From positions 15,526,039 to 15,590,038 of the forward strand of contig JAVTVX010000019.1 of NCBI GenBank assembly GCA_033439265.1: DNA of 64,000 nucleotides, written 5' to 3'. The notes under the pieces are model-generated. The model was not told where the DNA came from and did not search any database. It saw only the letters and a program-made list of their open reading frames with translations. Shown here one piece after another: positions 38,198 to 50,478 of the stretch; the first letter of the stretch is position 1; every line of letters begins with the position of its first letter. The position numbers and the translations under genes are program-made. The stretch comes from Dillenia suffruticosa. Its lineage: Eukaryota; Streptophyta; Magnoliopsida; Dilleniales; Dilleniaceae.

Positions 38198-38870
38198 ATG
38201 GCATCAAAATCTATAATTGCTGATCTTAACGAATGTGATAAATTTAATGGCAACAATTATGATATTTGGTACCATAAGATGGTGGAAGAGCAGAATGCCT
38301 TAGATGGCATTAACCATATCATACAAGACTCTGGAGTCAAAAATACTACTCAGCAGAGACGAGATCAATAAGCTTACTAGGCATAGAAAAAGAAAGATTC
38401 CACTGCACGTGGCATTCTGGTCAGTTCTGTTGTTAATGATCTCATTCATGAATGTAAGTAATTCCATACTACTCATGACATATGAGTGTATCTGAGAGAG
38501 AAATATGAACATACTAGTGTGATCTGTTTAAGACAGTTGACTATCAAGTATGACAACAATAAGAAGAAAGTTGACTATAGCATCAAACGGTATTAAAGGA
38601 TCATGTCAAAGATGATAAGGGATTTGAAATTGGCTGGTCATGTTCTATCTAATGAGCAACAAGTTCAGACTTTGATCTGATCCCTTCCAAATCAGTAGGA
38701 ACACTTGAAAGTCAATTTAACTTATAACGATAGCATAAAGACTTTCTCCGATGCTACTCATCACATAGAGCTTGAGGATGAGTGATTTGGTGCCGCAAAA
38801 TTTATTTTTGATACTTTTGTTGTTAAATCTAGTTCCTAAGAAATTTTGGGTTTTAAACACAAAAGGAACA
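38198..38870 (+). pseudogene. copia gag, broken
   Basis: From ATG 38198: MASKSIIADLNECDKFNG, NNYDIWYHKMVEEQ and then, in shifting frames, STARGILVSSVVNDLIHE, LRQLTIKYDNNKKK and GHVLSNEQQVQTLI, all typical of copia gag (UBN2-like). HHIELEDE and KFIF follow. At least eight in-frame stops or frame changes are present. Confidence 0.82.
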
Positions 38871-39019
38871 AGAACAAAGGCATGACAGGAAATGAGGTCG
38901 AAGGAGGGTCAAAGAAGAGCAACTCCAACTGTAAAGTCGTGAGTCGAAAAAGGATGCATTTAATACCGCTTCTTTGAGCATTATATGTATCTCTAGTACT
39001 GTTCTACTTTATGAATCTT

Positions 39020-40180
39020 ATCTTGTGTGGATTATAGTTTCAAGAGCAATAAGTCACGTGACAAGAGATCATGAAGTGTTTGTGGATTTTCATCAAGTTC
39101 CTCCTAGTACAAGATGGATATAAGTAGAGAACAACACGAAAGTCGAGATTAAAAAGATTAACACTTGCAAACTAAAGTTACGAAATGACAAAATCCTAAT
39201 CTTGCATAATGTTCTCTTTAAATTAGAGATTTGAGGAAATTTAGTTTTTATAATTGTTCTTCTAAAACTTGGTTATAACTTAAACTTTTCTCGTAATAGG
39301 ATCTATATCTATTATGATGGTGTGTATTATGGTTCTGGACATATCTTAGATAATTTTATGACTCTAAATTGTGACGAACAAATGTTTAACTATTATATTT
39401 ATCATTTTGTTTTGTTAAATGTTTGTCTTTCTAGTGATGTTAATGTTGATGACAAAGTATAACATGCTAGATTTAGTCACATTGGGTAAAACATGATGAA
39501 TTGACTAATGAAAATAGGACTATTGGATTCGTTAATTAAAGTTGATTTACCTACTTGTGAATGTTGTCTTATCGGGAAAATGATTCAAAAACCATCAGGA
39601 AAGGCCATGAGGGCTAAATTTCCATTGCAATTGGTTCATTATGACATTTGTGGTCCAATAAATGTGAAGGCTAGATATGGAGTGTCATGTTTCACATCAC
39701 ATTTATAGATGATTTCATACAATTTGGTTATATTTATTTGACCTCTCATAAGTCTAAAACACTTGAGTATTTTAGATATTATATAAATGAAGTGGAGAAT
39801 CAAATATATAGATCAATAAAAACCTTAAAGATAGATTGAGAGCATAAATATCTATCAGAACAGTTCAAAGATTTATGTAATGAAAATGGAATTATTAGAC
39901 ATTGACTATTCGTCATACACCTCTACAAAATACTATTATTGAGAGAAGAAATATGACGTTTCTTGATATGACAAGATCCATGATTGCAAAAACTAATTTG
40001 TTCATTTCCTTTTGAAAAGAAGCATTATTAACAAAATCCTATATTTTTTTAATAGAGTACTTTCAAAATCAGTACCAACTACGCCGTATAAACTTTGAAT
40101 TAGTAGAAAATCGAGTATGAGTGGTCTTAGATCTTGGAGATCGGCAGCATATATTCAAGATTCTTCCAGTAAGTTTGGAA
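39020..40180 (+). pseudogene. copia protease, GAG-pre-integrase and integrase, broken
   Basis: Fragments in order are FHQVPPSTRWI near the protease, ARFSHIG (pre-integrase zinc region), the frame 39508-39708 with LPTCECCLIGKMIQKPSGKA and LVHYDICGPINVKARYGVSC (integrase start), FIDDFIQFGYIYLTSHKSKT, CNENGIIRH and RNMTFLDMTRSMIAKTNL. The order and motifs are copia integrase. No frame is intact. Confidence 0.82.
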
Positions 40181-40275
40181 AGTTTGGTTCCTAAGAAAAT
40201 AAATGTATCTTTGTTAGATATTCTAATTAGTTTACAAGTTATGTATTTATCGGTGAATATGATGATGGTAGTATA

Positions 40276-42070
40276 ATGAAAATTGAATCGCGAAATGTAA
40301 CTTTTTTGAAAAATGATTTTTTTAGCAGAGGTGACATATCGAAGGGAGAACCTTTATTTGAATTAAATAATTCAGACGTTGGATCTATGCCAGATGAATT
40401 ATTGGAACCACAAAAAGTTGAGTCCATAAATGATCCCAGTGGGAGGGATTCAAGTTCTAATGATCAAACCGAATTATCGATTTGGATGAGTGTATGGAAA
40501 GGAGTGTCCAAACGTTATTATGAGATTAAAGGGTACGCTTTTATTATTTCTCTACAGGATGAGAATGAGTTTAAAAATATGAATGAAACTTTGTCTTGTC
40601 CTGTCAAGGATAAGTGGATAAGAGCAATGGAAGAAGAAATGTGGTTGATAAAATCAATTCATATTTGAAAACTGGTTGATCTTACATCTGGGTACAAAAC
40701 TATTCGGAACAAGTGGGTTCTCAAGCTAAAGCATAAGGTTGATGGAATCATTGAGAGGTATAAAACTCGATTGGTGGTAAAAAGATATATCCAATAAGAG
40801 AATATTGATTATGAATAAAACATTTTCACCAGTAGTGAGATTTGTCTATATTCGCTTGTTGTTGGTTATTGTAACCAATTTAGATTTAGAATTATACTAG
40901 ATAGACGTGAAAACTGTTTTTCTCAATAGAGAGCTTGAACAAGAAATATAGATAAAACAACCGGTAGGTTTTATAGTTAAAGACTAAGAAAATAAAGTTT
41001 GTAAATTGAATAGATCAATTTATGGTTTTAAACAGTATTTGAGATAATAATATTTGAGATTTCATAAAACTGTGATCTCTTACAATTTCATGATGATAGA
41101 CGAAAACCATTATATTTATGTGAATAACTCCAATAACAAATTTATAATTTTATTTCTATATGTCAATGATATATTGTTAGTTGGAAATAATATAGAGTAT
41201 GTCCTAAGTATCAAGAAATAGTTATCATCAAATTTTGAAATGAAGTACATGGGTGAGGTAGAATACTACTGGGTGTTAAGATTCATAGAGATCGTACCAA
41301 AAGATTTCTGGTGTTATCTCATGAATTTTATATCAAAAAAGTTCTAGAACGAAGCAAACTCATTGATACTCCTGTGGCTAAACGTGAAAGTTTAAGCAAA
41401 CAATGTGCCCTAAAACTATCGAAAAAAAAGCAAGAGATGTCAAAAGTACCTTGTTCAAGTGTTAGTGGGAGTCTGATGTACGTTATGTTACGTATTCGTC
41501 CTGATATTTTTTATGCTATGAATTTAGTCAATAGGTATCAATTCAATCGAGGAAACAGTCACTAGACTGCTTTGAAGAGAATTTTGAGATACCTGAAAGT
41601 AAATGTAGATTATTTCCTTTGTTATCAAGAAAATGATTTGTCATTGAGTAGGTATACGAATATTGATGGGGTGACAATTTAGATAAACGTAAATCCATCT
41701 CAGGTTATGTTTTCTTGCTAAATAATAGTATTGTCTTTTGGAGATGTAAGAAATAAACGTGTTATCACTATCCATAATGAAAACAGAGTTTGTGGCTTGT
41801 GTTTTATAATTCAAGAATGTGTTTGATTAAAAACATTTTTGTAACATTTGGAGATTGAAAACGATTCAGTAAAAATTGTGACAATTTATTGTAATAGTTA
41901 ATCAAATATTGATTATACGAAAGATCCTGAATATCATAAGGAAAACCAAGCGCATAGATACAAAATTCAACTTTATTCGAGACATTATTGAAAAAAATGA
42001 GATAACATTGAAATATATGTTTACGCATTTAATGGTGGCTGATCCATTCACAAAATATATACCTTGAGAT
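40276..42070 (+). pseudogene. copia reverse transcriptase and RNase H, broken
   Basis: The frame 40276-40668 covers the integrase-RT linker and the RT start (KDKWIRAMEEEMWLIKS). KLVDLTSGYKTIRNKWVL-like and DGIIERYKTRLVVKRY follow in other frames, then a YVNDILLVGN active-site block with Asn replacing an Asp (about 41160). MLSHEFYIKKVLERSKLID and SGSLMYVMLRIRPDIFYAMN (41311-41565) follow, and RNase H sequence such as SISGYVFLLNNSIVFWR near 41700. The Asp loss and stops make it inactive. Confidence 0.82.
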
Positions 42071-43161
42071 ATATTTTTGAAACATGTAAAATTCTCGAAT
42101 TACATAGGATAAAATTGTAATTAAATATAGAATGAATATATTGTAATGCATATTTACGAGTTTTTATATCTTGATTGAAAATTATGTCGGACAAGTTAGA
42201 TATTGTTTCTCTTACACGATCAATTGTCTCTAATATCTGTATAATATGTAAAGATGAAACAATATTAGTTTGTAATTAATTAAAATATCTATGCCAACTT
42301 AGTAAACCACTAATATGAGATTATCATTTAAGTATTTTCTAGATAATCGAAATAGATTTTACATAATCCATTACACTTGTCTACGAGTCAAGTGAGGTTT
42401 TCTCTTGAAATTGTAATGTTTTTTGGAAGACTTATAAGAAGAAAAAATCAAGAGTATTGTTGTGGTATACTTGGACTAAAACGAGTACAATACATTATTT
42501 TGAAACGAGACATACAATTCAAATTGAATAAAAAAGATATCATAATACATGTTTCATATCACGTGAGCTTTTGCAACCCTATGGGTAATGAGTTGATGAA
42601 TTCCTCTATATCTCATTGTGTGAGATCCAGAAATTTATATTAAATCACATTCAATACCCTTAACACTTTTACATATTTCTTGAAATTTTATTTTAGTACT
42701 CTACTTTAGCATATCATCATGAAAACATGATTGATTCAGTTTTGCGGTCAATGTCTAGAAAAGTAACTAAAATGGAGCAGGTAGATGGTAGTCTGAAAGA
42801 AAAACTATCTTATAGCTGACACGATATTTTATATTCACAGACCGATTAGTTATATTTTTGATTTAGTGTTTTAAAATATAATTGTAAATGTATGATTTGA
42901 ATTAAGTCAAGTATACTCTTATTTATATTATTTAAGGAATAAGAAATACATTGACTGTATATAGACTAAAGAAGTCTGGGATATAGTAAAACTTGATATC
43001 CTCATGTATTAAATGGTGAGTTGCTATATATCATTAATCGATATATGGCTCCAAGCTCTTGATGTACTTATTGATTACACGACTATTTACTTATATGAAA
43101 TTGATGGTATATGAAAGTGAATGAATTAAGTGCATGTCAAGTCTCTTGTGCAAGTAAAAGA
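42071..43161 (+). other. Non-coding 3' part of the old copia element
   Basis: AT-rich sequence between RNase H and the 3' LTR. Short frames in it resemble nothing known to me. A decayed polypurine tract (about 43153-43161, gtaaaagat) precedes the LTR start. Confidence 0.6.
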
Positions 43162-43614
43162 TATTGGAAATGGGTAGTAGGTCTCCCATAAGAGCTTGAC
43201 CCCGACCCATTTAAAATTGGAATTTAAAGAGAGAAAATGATAGAGAGAAAATGGGAGGGAGTTATTTTCTTGTGAAAACCAACTCATAACTTCTCGTTAA
43301 TTTTGAATTTCAAATAGGTTAACTATGAAAATTGAGATAATAATCTTGATAGAAAATCAATGAGACTCAAGTGAGACATAAGAGCGAGGGCTTGAAGGTA
43401 GAGAGTTTTTTGACAATAACATCAAATGATATACCATGATTGAGTGCATTTGGATTGTGGAAATTAAAAACTGATTTATTCGTGATAGTTCTTTAGACTC
43501 GTGCATCAAAAAGAGTTAATGATTTAATTCTAAATCTTAGCATTATATAATTATGACATTTATTTATTTTTTTGGTTTGAAAATCCATGTTCGGTTAATA
43601 TAAAATTATTATCC
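43162..43614 (+). repeat. 3' LTR of the old copia element (453 bp)
   Basis: It starts TATTGGAAATGGG at 43162 (a decayed TGTTGG start) after a purine-rich stretch, and ends at 43614 (ataaaattattatcc). Its last 277 bases align to the 5' LTR. Confidence 0.82.
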
Positions 43615-45134
43615 GGAAGAGATTTAGAAAGTGTTGTTTTTTCATGGATGCAATTACACTAGGATATGAATAGTCAATGTTAGGGCAGTTGCACTTAATA
43701 TTTTCACATCTACACTGCCATTGATAACACGATATGATTCTAACAAGCTTTATACAAAAATAATTTAACAACATATAACATGTCCATGAATTGATTGACA
43801 AAATGTGGCTCTTAATCATTATTGCTCGCTCTGCGACTAAAGCCTACTTCATCAAATGTTAGAAGAGAACTATTAGATATTTTCATGCCATATGAAATTA
43901 CATGGTTCCATAATGAGACCTATTAATTAGCAGCAACATTGGCAACCAATCTGTGGTACGAGTTTAGTTGGTCATAATTAGGGTATAGTGTTCCCTTATT
44001 ACGACATTCTCCTCACCTCTTTGTTCCTAAGGCAACATGGGTTCTTCTAACAAATCAAATTGTAGTAATGTGTTGTGAAGACTTTGTTATAAAGATACTG
44101 CATAACTGTTTCCTTATCTAGGAATTTGGTGTTACAACACTTTTTACATGGATACCAAATAACATCCCCATCTATGAAGTCAGATTGATTGGTTGCAAAC
44201 TCCAAAAATTGTTGCGCCCCAGCAACAAATTCATATGTAATCCTTGATGATTGAGTAAATTCTTATTATACATCCAATTTTTATTTTCTCCCATTTTCTT
44301 CGATATGTACAATGTATGCATAATCAGTGATAGTAAATTAATTAATGCAAGTATGCATGAAGCTTAAATTATCAATTCAATTATAAGGCAAAAAGAATGA
44401 ACACTTAGTCTGAGTATTTTTTTTATTAAGAAAATACTATTTTGAAGATTACATTAATCTGAAGATCAAACACCTGCTAATCAACAACAACATATATATA
44501 TATTAGAATTAAGAGAACATAACTATAATTACAATTATTTAATCTACATATGTATGTATATATTAAGCGAAGAATATTACTTAATAGCCTTTTATTTCTA
44601 TGAAAAATAGTAATTTGATTCATGAGATCTAATTTTATCATGAAAAATTCTTTTTGTAGTAGAAAGGCACATAAAAATTGGCATGGTACGACATTATTCA
44701 TAGCGTGAATTAGCAACACACATGTAATATAAACTAGTTGTTGCTGAAGCACCTTATTGACCGGAGGCAATGAATCATTAAAAGGCACATAATGACCCAG
44801 TCAGTGATGCATGCAAAGACTCATCACAAAAAGTGGAAGACAACAATGCCACCAGCAATGGTATTATTAACACTTCATCGAATCAATTAAGGACCTGACT
44901 TGGGTTGATGGATCACTAAAAAGGTAGCTAGTGACATCGTTAGCAATGTCAATTAGGGTCACTATGGAAGTATGTTCATGACTTGAGGCGATGAATCACT
45001 AACAAAGTCATTAGGCGATGCCCTTTTACGACAACCGTGTTGGGTCGCTAGGTGGCAACATCATTTACATTGTTAACGGCTGAATTGCACAAGTTGACAT
45101 CAGCTTCAGATTGCGATGATACATATGTCGATGT
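43615..45134. other. Unassigned sequence right of the old copia element
   Basis: The AT-rich part to about 44750 contains nothing I recognise. From about 44750 the composition changes and words such as gatgaatcact and gtcgct recur, leading into the 61-62-bp repeat. It may be part of one larger unknown repeat family. Confidence 0.55.
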
Positions 45135-45380
45135 TTTTCATGCTAAAGGTTGCAACGCCACTTGCAACTATGGTGGCGACGCCCTTTCTTCCTCCAATTC
45201 GCGCTAAAGCTTGTGATGCCATTAATAACAACTTCGGTGACATGGGTTTTTTGTGCCAATTCATGCTAAAGCTTGTGACGCCATTGGTGATACCTTGGCA
45301 ATGCCCTTTTTTTGTACCAAATCGTGCTAAAATGCCATTGCATTGCATGATGCCAACTTTTGGTGCTAATATGCGTTATC
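45135..45380. repeat. Degenerate tandem repeat, 61-62-bp period, about 4 copies
   Basis: The anchor gctaaa recurs at 45142, 45203, 45265 and 45326 (steps of 61, 62 and 61). It is followed in each copy by related sequence such as gcttgtgacgccatt and ends in a pyrimidine run plus ccaa. A partial copy starts near 45364. The open frame through it (45116-45397) simply reflects the period and is not a convincing gene. Related gacgcc words continue on the far side of the solo LTR (49928-50094). Confidence 0.8.
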
Positions 45381-45406
45381 CTTTGCGACGTAGGTAACAT
45401 CACTCA

Positions 45407-48400
45407 TGTAATACCGACACTTGGTGTACTGTATATTGTACTCCTCATTATCTTATATAAGATTTACTTTCATTTTCACATACCGATTTATAATACTCTT
45501 GAAAAATTTTGACGAGATTGCCGGGAGTTAAAAATTTTCCCCTCCATGCCATTTTAAAACCTACGCGTTCAATTTCAACCCCGATGAAATTACATGTGCT
45601 AAATTAACTAAAAAAGTTAATGGAACTTGATTTCGGGCAATTGTTAATCGTTTGTAAAGAAACGCATGATACTTGATCGCCGGAGATGAAAATTTATCCT
45701 CACCGAGTGAAATTGAATTCTACCCGTGCAAAACTGCTAACATTTTGCTAGGAAGCCTAAATTAGGCTAGATTTATGTTTTATCAAGTTAAACTGCAATT
45801 TCACTAAATTACCAAAATTATCCGAAATGAAGGGAAATTGACCCTACCATACCAAAATGACAACCACACATGCAAATTTGATGCCATGAGAAATATATAT
45901 GCTAAATTCACTTTAAAAGTGAAGGGTCAGGGAGCGAAACTGAAATTTAAGCCATAATACAAAAAGGCTCGGTGTTCTACTATTTTTCGCCCAAGAAACC
46001 ATATTTTTTAGCAGAATTGAAATTTGTTCGAGCAAATGGTCCCGTTTCCACCTAATACCTTTATTTTTTAAATTTACGTATAAAACGGAGTCCATAGTGT
46101 GATTTTACGCATTTCGAGGTCGAACTCAAATTTTGACCGATTGAAAATTTCGTTCATTCCGATTGACGTTTGGGCTATCAAATGATCTCAGATTAATGTG
46201 AGACCAACTCTATTTGATTCAGTGCGAAAAACTGAACCAAATGGGTAAATTTGAATTTCTTAGATTTTGGGTCGAATATTGACCCCGCCGTAGGTGACGC
46301 GAAAATCAAGGTAGAAATCTTCACGCAAATCTAAGAATGACCTTTTATGAAATTTAGAAAAAGGGGTTGGAGATAATTAATGACTATGACAAGTGTGCCC
46401 ATCGAGGTAGGAATCTTCACGCAAATCTAAGAATGACCTTTTATGAAATTTAGAAAAAGGAGTTGGAGATAATTAATGACTATGACAAGTGTGCCCATGA
46501 GGTGGAAGGTTAGGATTCATTTGAAAAGTCAAAAACACAAATATGAGCCATTGATTTTGGTTGTTGGGAGATAAGTCAATTAATGAAGCATTTATTGAAG
46601 TTTGACTTGTTGGAGCTTGAGGAGGAGAGAGGAGAGAGGAGAGAGTAGAGAGAGAGTATCACCAACAAGCTATATTCATTCTCCAAAAACCTTGAAGAGC
46701 AAAGAGAAACCAAAAAAAAAGAGAGAGAAAATGACTTCTTCTCTTCTTCCTCCCTCCATAGCCATGGGTCATTCATTGAAGGGAGGCTTGATTCCTTCAA
46801 CCAATCTTCAATATTTTTACATAAATCCATCCCTCTTGAACCCTAGAACAATATAACCAAAAATCAAGGCCAACGGAGAAAGATTTCTTGGTGAAGAACA
46901 AAGGGACAGCCAAAAGTTCAAGATGAGAGATCCAAGTTTTGCTTCAAGCCCAGTTGTCCATCTTTAGGTATGAGGCCCTCCATACTCCATAGCATAACAT
47001 AGCTTAATTTGGGGTCAAAATGAGGAGGTTTGCTTAGGGAACTAGGGTGGCCGAAATCTGAAGTCAAGGAAGGAAACCAAAAATTCTGAAATCTGGATAT
47101 TTTGAACTGGTTGTAGTGTTTTAGCTACAGCCTTTTCTTCAGAAAGACAAATTGCATGAATTTATATACAAGAAACTAGACATTCATAGCTTTAAAATGA
47201 GATAAGAACCATTGCATTCTGAGTAGAGATGGATTTTATATGATGTTTCAAATTTAGGTGTCCTGCACTAATTCCCTGTTCAGTCCTGCATTTTGCCCTG
47301 ATTTCGGCAGTAACACTAACCTAGGTTTTCAAGCCCTTTTCTGATAGATTCAGATCTCAGGCTAGTTGAAAGAATTGTAGACCCATGTCTTAGCTTTCCA
47401 ATGAGGTAAGGATCACCTTAATCCGATCCCTGTGTCAAAAGTTACAACCATTCTACTGAAACTCGTCAGAGGGTCATCCATTTCCCAACATTAAAAATTG
47501 TAGCATTGCACGACCCTCTTCCAGCCCTTGTTTGCAAAAGCGCAAAGAAGAAAGGTTGTAGATCGCCCTCGTATCCACCTACTGTGAAAGGTTCAGCCAA
47601 TTCAGCCAAGGGAATCAAGAGTTATACAAAATCTCCCAAAAATGTGTAGAAATGATTTTGTTTCTCGGCCAAAACTGAAAAGAGATTTTGGTGGTCCATT
47701 TCAGACCCCTTCTAGGTGAAATTGGAAGAAACCCAAAACATGAAAAATGTAAGGTTTTGTGTCCTCTAGGTGCTATAAAATGTTAAGGTAATTTGGAATT
47801 TTGTGTTAAACGTTGTGAGGGTTGAGTTAAAAATTGATCAGAACAGACTTCTGAAATATAATGTGTGGGCAAAATGGTGCTATTTCAGGGACTTGCACTA
47901 GGAATCTGAGAAAGTGTCCAACTAAGAGGTTGTAGCCTTGTGTCATAACTACAAGATAGTCAAAAATCAGAGTCTTAGCATGAATAGATTGTGAGATAAG
48001 AGAAATTTGCTAAAACATGACAGAATGGAGAGTGAGATTTAAATTGGTTTGAAAATGTGAACTTTAAGAAATCTTCCACCGAGATTTTGGAGATAAGTTC
48101 AACACGAAAAGTGTGAGTTTTTATGTGAGTCAGCCATAAAAATTAAAATTTCCCAAATTCCGACCCCGGAGGAACTTGTGGTCAATTCCCTAAAATAGCG
48201 CAAGAATAGAACTTGAAAACCTTAGATTTGTCTATAACTAGGATTGCATCACATTTATATTATTATATACGTATCATATGATCTCTTAAGTGATACATAT
48301 TCTACATTATGGTTATAGAGTCTCGTTGGTGATATTGAGAGGAGCATATTTTTGTGTGTGTCTCGAGATTCGTGTTAGGAGTGACGTATCCTCCCGCATA

Positions 48401-49927
48401 CAGTGAGTGAAATTTATTATATTATTTGTCTGATACACAATATCATATCTTAAAATATTTTCTGACGCAAGCATGATTTAATGAATATGTGATTTGAAAT
48501 TTTCAATGAATTATAAAATGATTTTGTGAATTCATGGAGTATCCCCAAACATATTTATACGTATTATATATGCATCCAAACAAGTTTTAATATATGAAAC
48601 CATGTCATCGTATTTGATTTATACATGTTTTATGAAATCATCCTTATAGAAATTATTGACATTGCTTGAGAAATGTGGTATCGCACGTGATTGATTTGAT
48701 AATGATATTTTACATGGGCCAAGAGCCCTAGCATGTGATGATGATAACTTTGTGATGGGTAAATCCCATTCCGTAACTACGAAGGATGCATGTGTAGGGT
48801 GATCCATACTTGCACCCGATACGCTTTTGCGGAAGGTATCCCATATGATATCGGAAAATGATAAATGTATTGTGATTCGACACGGTACTAGTCAGGTTGA
48901 ACCCATAAGGGGGAGGGCTATGGTGCGCCGTAGTTTAGCACCTGATGAGGTCTGTTGCCAACGTCAGGGTAGAGAGTTTTTCTAACCTATTGCATACAAA
49001 ACCCCCGATGCGCCTGTCATTGGTCGCGGTTGAACTTTGCTAGGATTGATTTTGGCACGCTTTATTCTAGCATGATTCGATGACATGGATGCATATATGT
49101 TTGAAATGTATGTGAAAAGAATGATTTATGATAAATTGAACATTTTACATGATTTCCTACAATATGTGATATTATTAAGAACTTTGATACTCCATTTTTC
49201 ACCGACTCATTGAACACATGATATATACCCTCTCACTCACTAGATATCTTCCTTGATACTCACCCCTCATTTCCTATTGTGTACAGAGATAGCTGTAGTG
49301 GGACGTGTTGAGACTTATTAGCGCACGAGGCTTTTGATTGGAGATCGAGACTATTGATTAGGTACTCAATATGATATTGGGAAGGATTTGCCAATAAAAG
49401 TGTATATTAGTTTATTGAGTTTATAGATAGACTATTGTGTATAAAAAGGGATGACTGTATGAAAATTTTTGTACATCTTATTGAAACTCTCAATTCTATT
49501 CTATTGCATTGAAGCATGAAATATACTATTGTGTATGTTTACTTTGGGAACCGTGTCATGTTTAGAAGTGTCATTTAAGTTCGTTCGATAATATCTCTAA
49601 ATCACAGGAGGGGCAACTTGCGACTATTCATGCCTTTGATCGGGGCATGGTAATAGAGGTCTGTGGCTAATACTGATAGTATTTTGTGATAGCTTTACGT
49701 TGTCCTGGTTTGTACGGTGTACATTGATTGGTATTATATGAATGTGGTAGAATTGTTGTGAGGTCGTGATGGCCCATTTATTTAAGTGGTTGGATGATCA
49801 TTTGATATATGGTTGATTTGTACATGGGAGACCTCCAAAATATGGGGAGGTTCTGCCCGTTTTTTTTTATATAGCAGGCACCCATGGCAATGGGAGGCTG
49901 CTCACGATCCCGGTTCGGGGCGTGACA
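45407..49927. mobile_element. Solo LTR of a large gypsy-type retrotransposon (4,521 bp)
   Basis: It begins TGTAATACCGACAC at 45407 and ends CGGTTCGGGGCGTGACA at 49927, a start and end typical of plant Ty3/gypsy (Tekay/Del-like) LTRs. The flanking five bases are actca on both sides (45402-45406 and 49928-49932), a perfect target duplication. I found no gag or pol sequence inside, so this is one LTR left after recombination between two. Internal hallmarks such as the gggagggctatggtgcgcc block fit an LTR rather than a gene. The orientation is probably plus, judged from the TG...CA ends and the TGTAA/TGACA pattern. Confidence 0.88.
46311..46502. repeat. Tandem duplication, 96 bp x 2, inside the solo LTR
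   Basis: The unit starting gtagaaatcttcacgcaaat at 46311 recurs from 46407 with only a few differences (for example gggg versus ggag). It includes aagaatgaccttttatgaaa and ataattaatgactatgac in both copies. Confidence 0.92.
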
Positions 49928-50094
49928 ACTCATACCGACACCTTATTTTTAGAAAACTTTGGTGACGCCGATCGATTTTGGGGTCGCTATTTTTGTGTCA
50001 TCCGTCACAAATGGGGACACCATTTTCGAGTCGCAAGTTTGCATAGTTTTGGCATGTGTTTCTGGCAGCGGGCATTATGCCAACGACCAATTTT

Positions 50095-50409
50095 TGTTGA
50101 GAATGCTCCAAAATTGTAGGAGCTGAATGTGTCAAAGAAGATGTGGGAATCCAGAAGAAGTCGGCCACAACTCCACGTCCCTGCACTTTGAATTCATAGT
50201 GCCTATTTTTTCTCTTTTATTGTTAGTCATGTTGGGCACTACTTCTAGTATTTTTAGGAAGTTGTTTTCTATTTTCCAGTTGTATGAAGCCTATAAATAG
50301 GCTAGTTCCATTTGAATAAAGTGTAGCAAATTCAGCTTCTTCAATTAATCGTGTGTCTCTGTTTTTTGTAATTTTTATCTTCTGCTATTTCTTTTTTCTT
50401 TTACCAACA
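50095..50409 (+). repeat. 5' LTR of the younger copia element (315 bp)
   Basis: The LTR begins TGTTG (50095) and ends CAACA (50409), perfect 5-bp inverted ends. It contains a TATA box and an AATAAA. The primer site follows three bases later. Confidence 0.88.
50291..50300 (+). promoter_or_regulatory. TATA box of the copia LTR
   Basis: ctataaatag lies 119 bases before the LTR end, with an AATAAA polyadenylation-type word at 50315-50320. That is the usual U3/R layout of a copia LTR promoter. Confidence 0.75.
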
Positions 50410-50412
50410 TTG

Positions 50413-50424
50413 TGGTATCAGAGC
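50413..50424 (+). other. Primer-binding site of the younger copia element
   Basis: tggtatcagagc, an exact complement to the 3' end of plant initiator-Met tRNA, three bases after the LTR. Confidence 0.95.
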
Positions 50425-50478
50425 TAGTTGCGATATCAACTGGGCGTGATAGAGAGAAACACGAGAGATTGAGAGAGT

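Larger units (their letters stand above)
35941..43614 (+). mobile_element. Old, heavily decayed Ty1/copia retrotransposon
   Basis: The two LTR segments (35941-36217 and 43338-43614) align over 277 bases with no net indel and about 44 hand-counted differences. Between them, in copia order, are a primer site, a long leader, gag, protease/pre-integrase, integrase, RT and RNase H. All are riddled with stops. The left part of the 5' LTR is missing, while the 3' LTR is whole (43162-43614). The gag start (MASKSIIADLNECDKFNG) and LTR sequence suggest a common plant copia lineage; I do not assign the clade. Confidence 0.87.

Noticed and set aside
45116..45397. 93-residue frame with internal repeats
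   Set aside because: Its periodicity comes from the 61-62-bp DNA repeat, and the units diverge with no sign of protein-level conservation.
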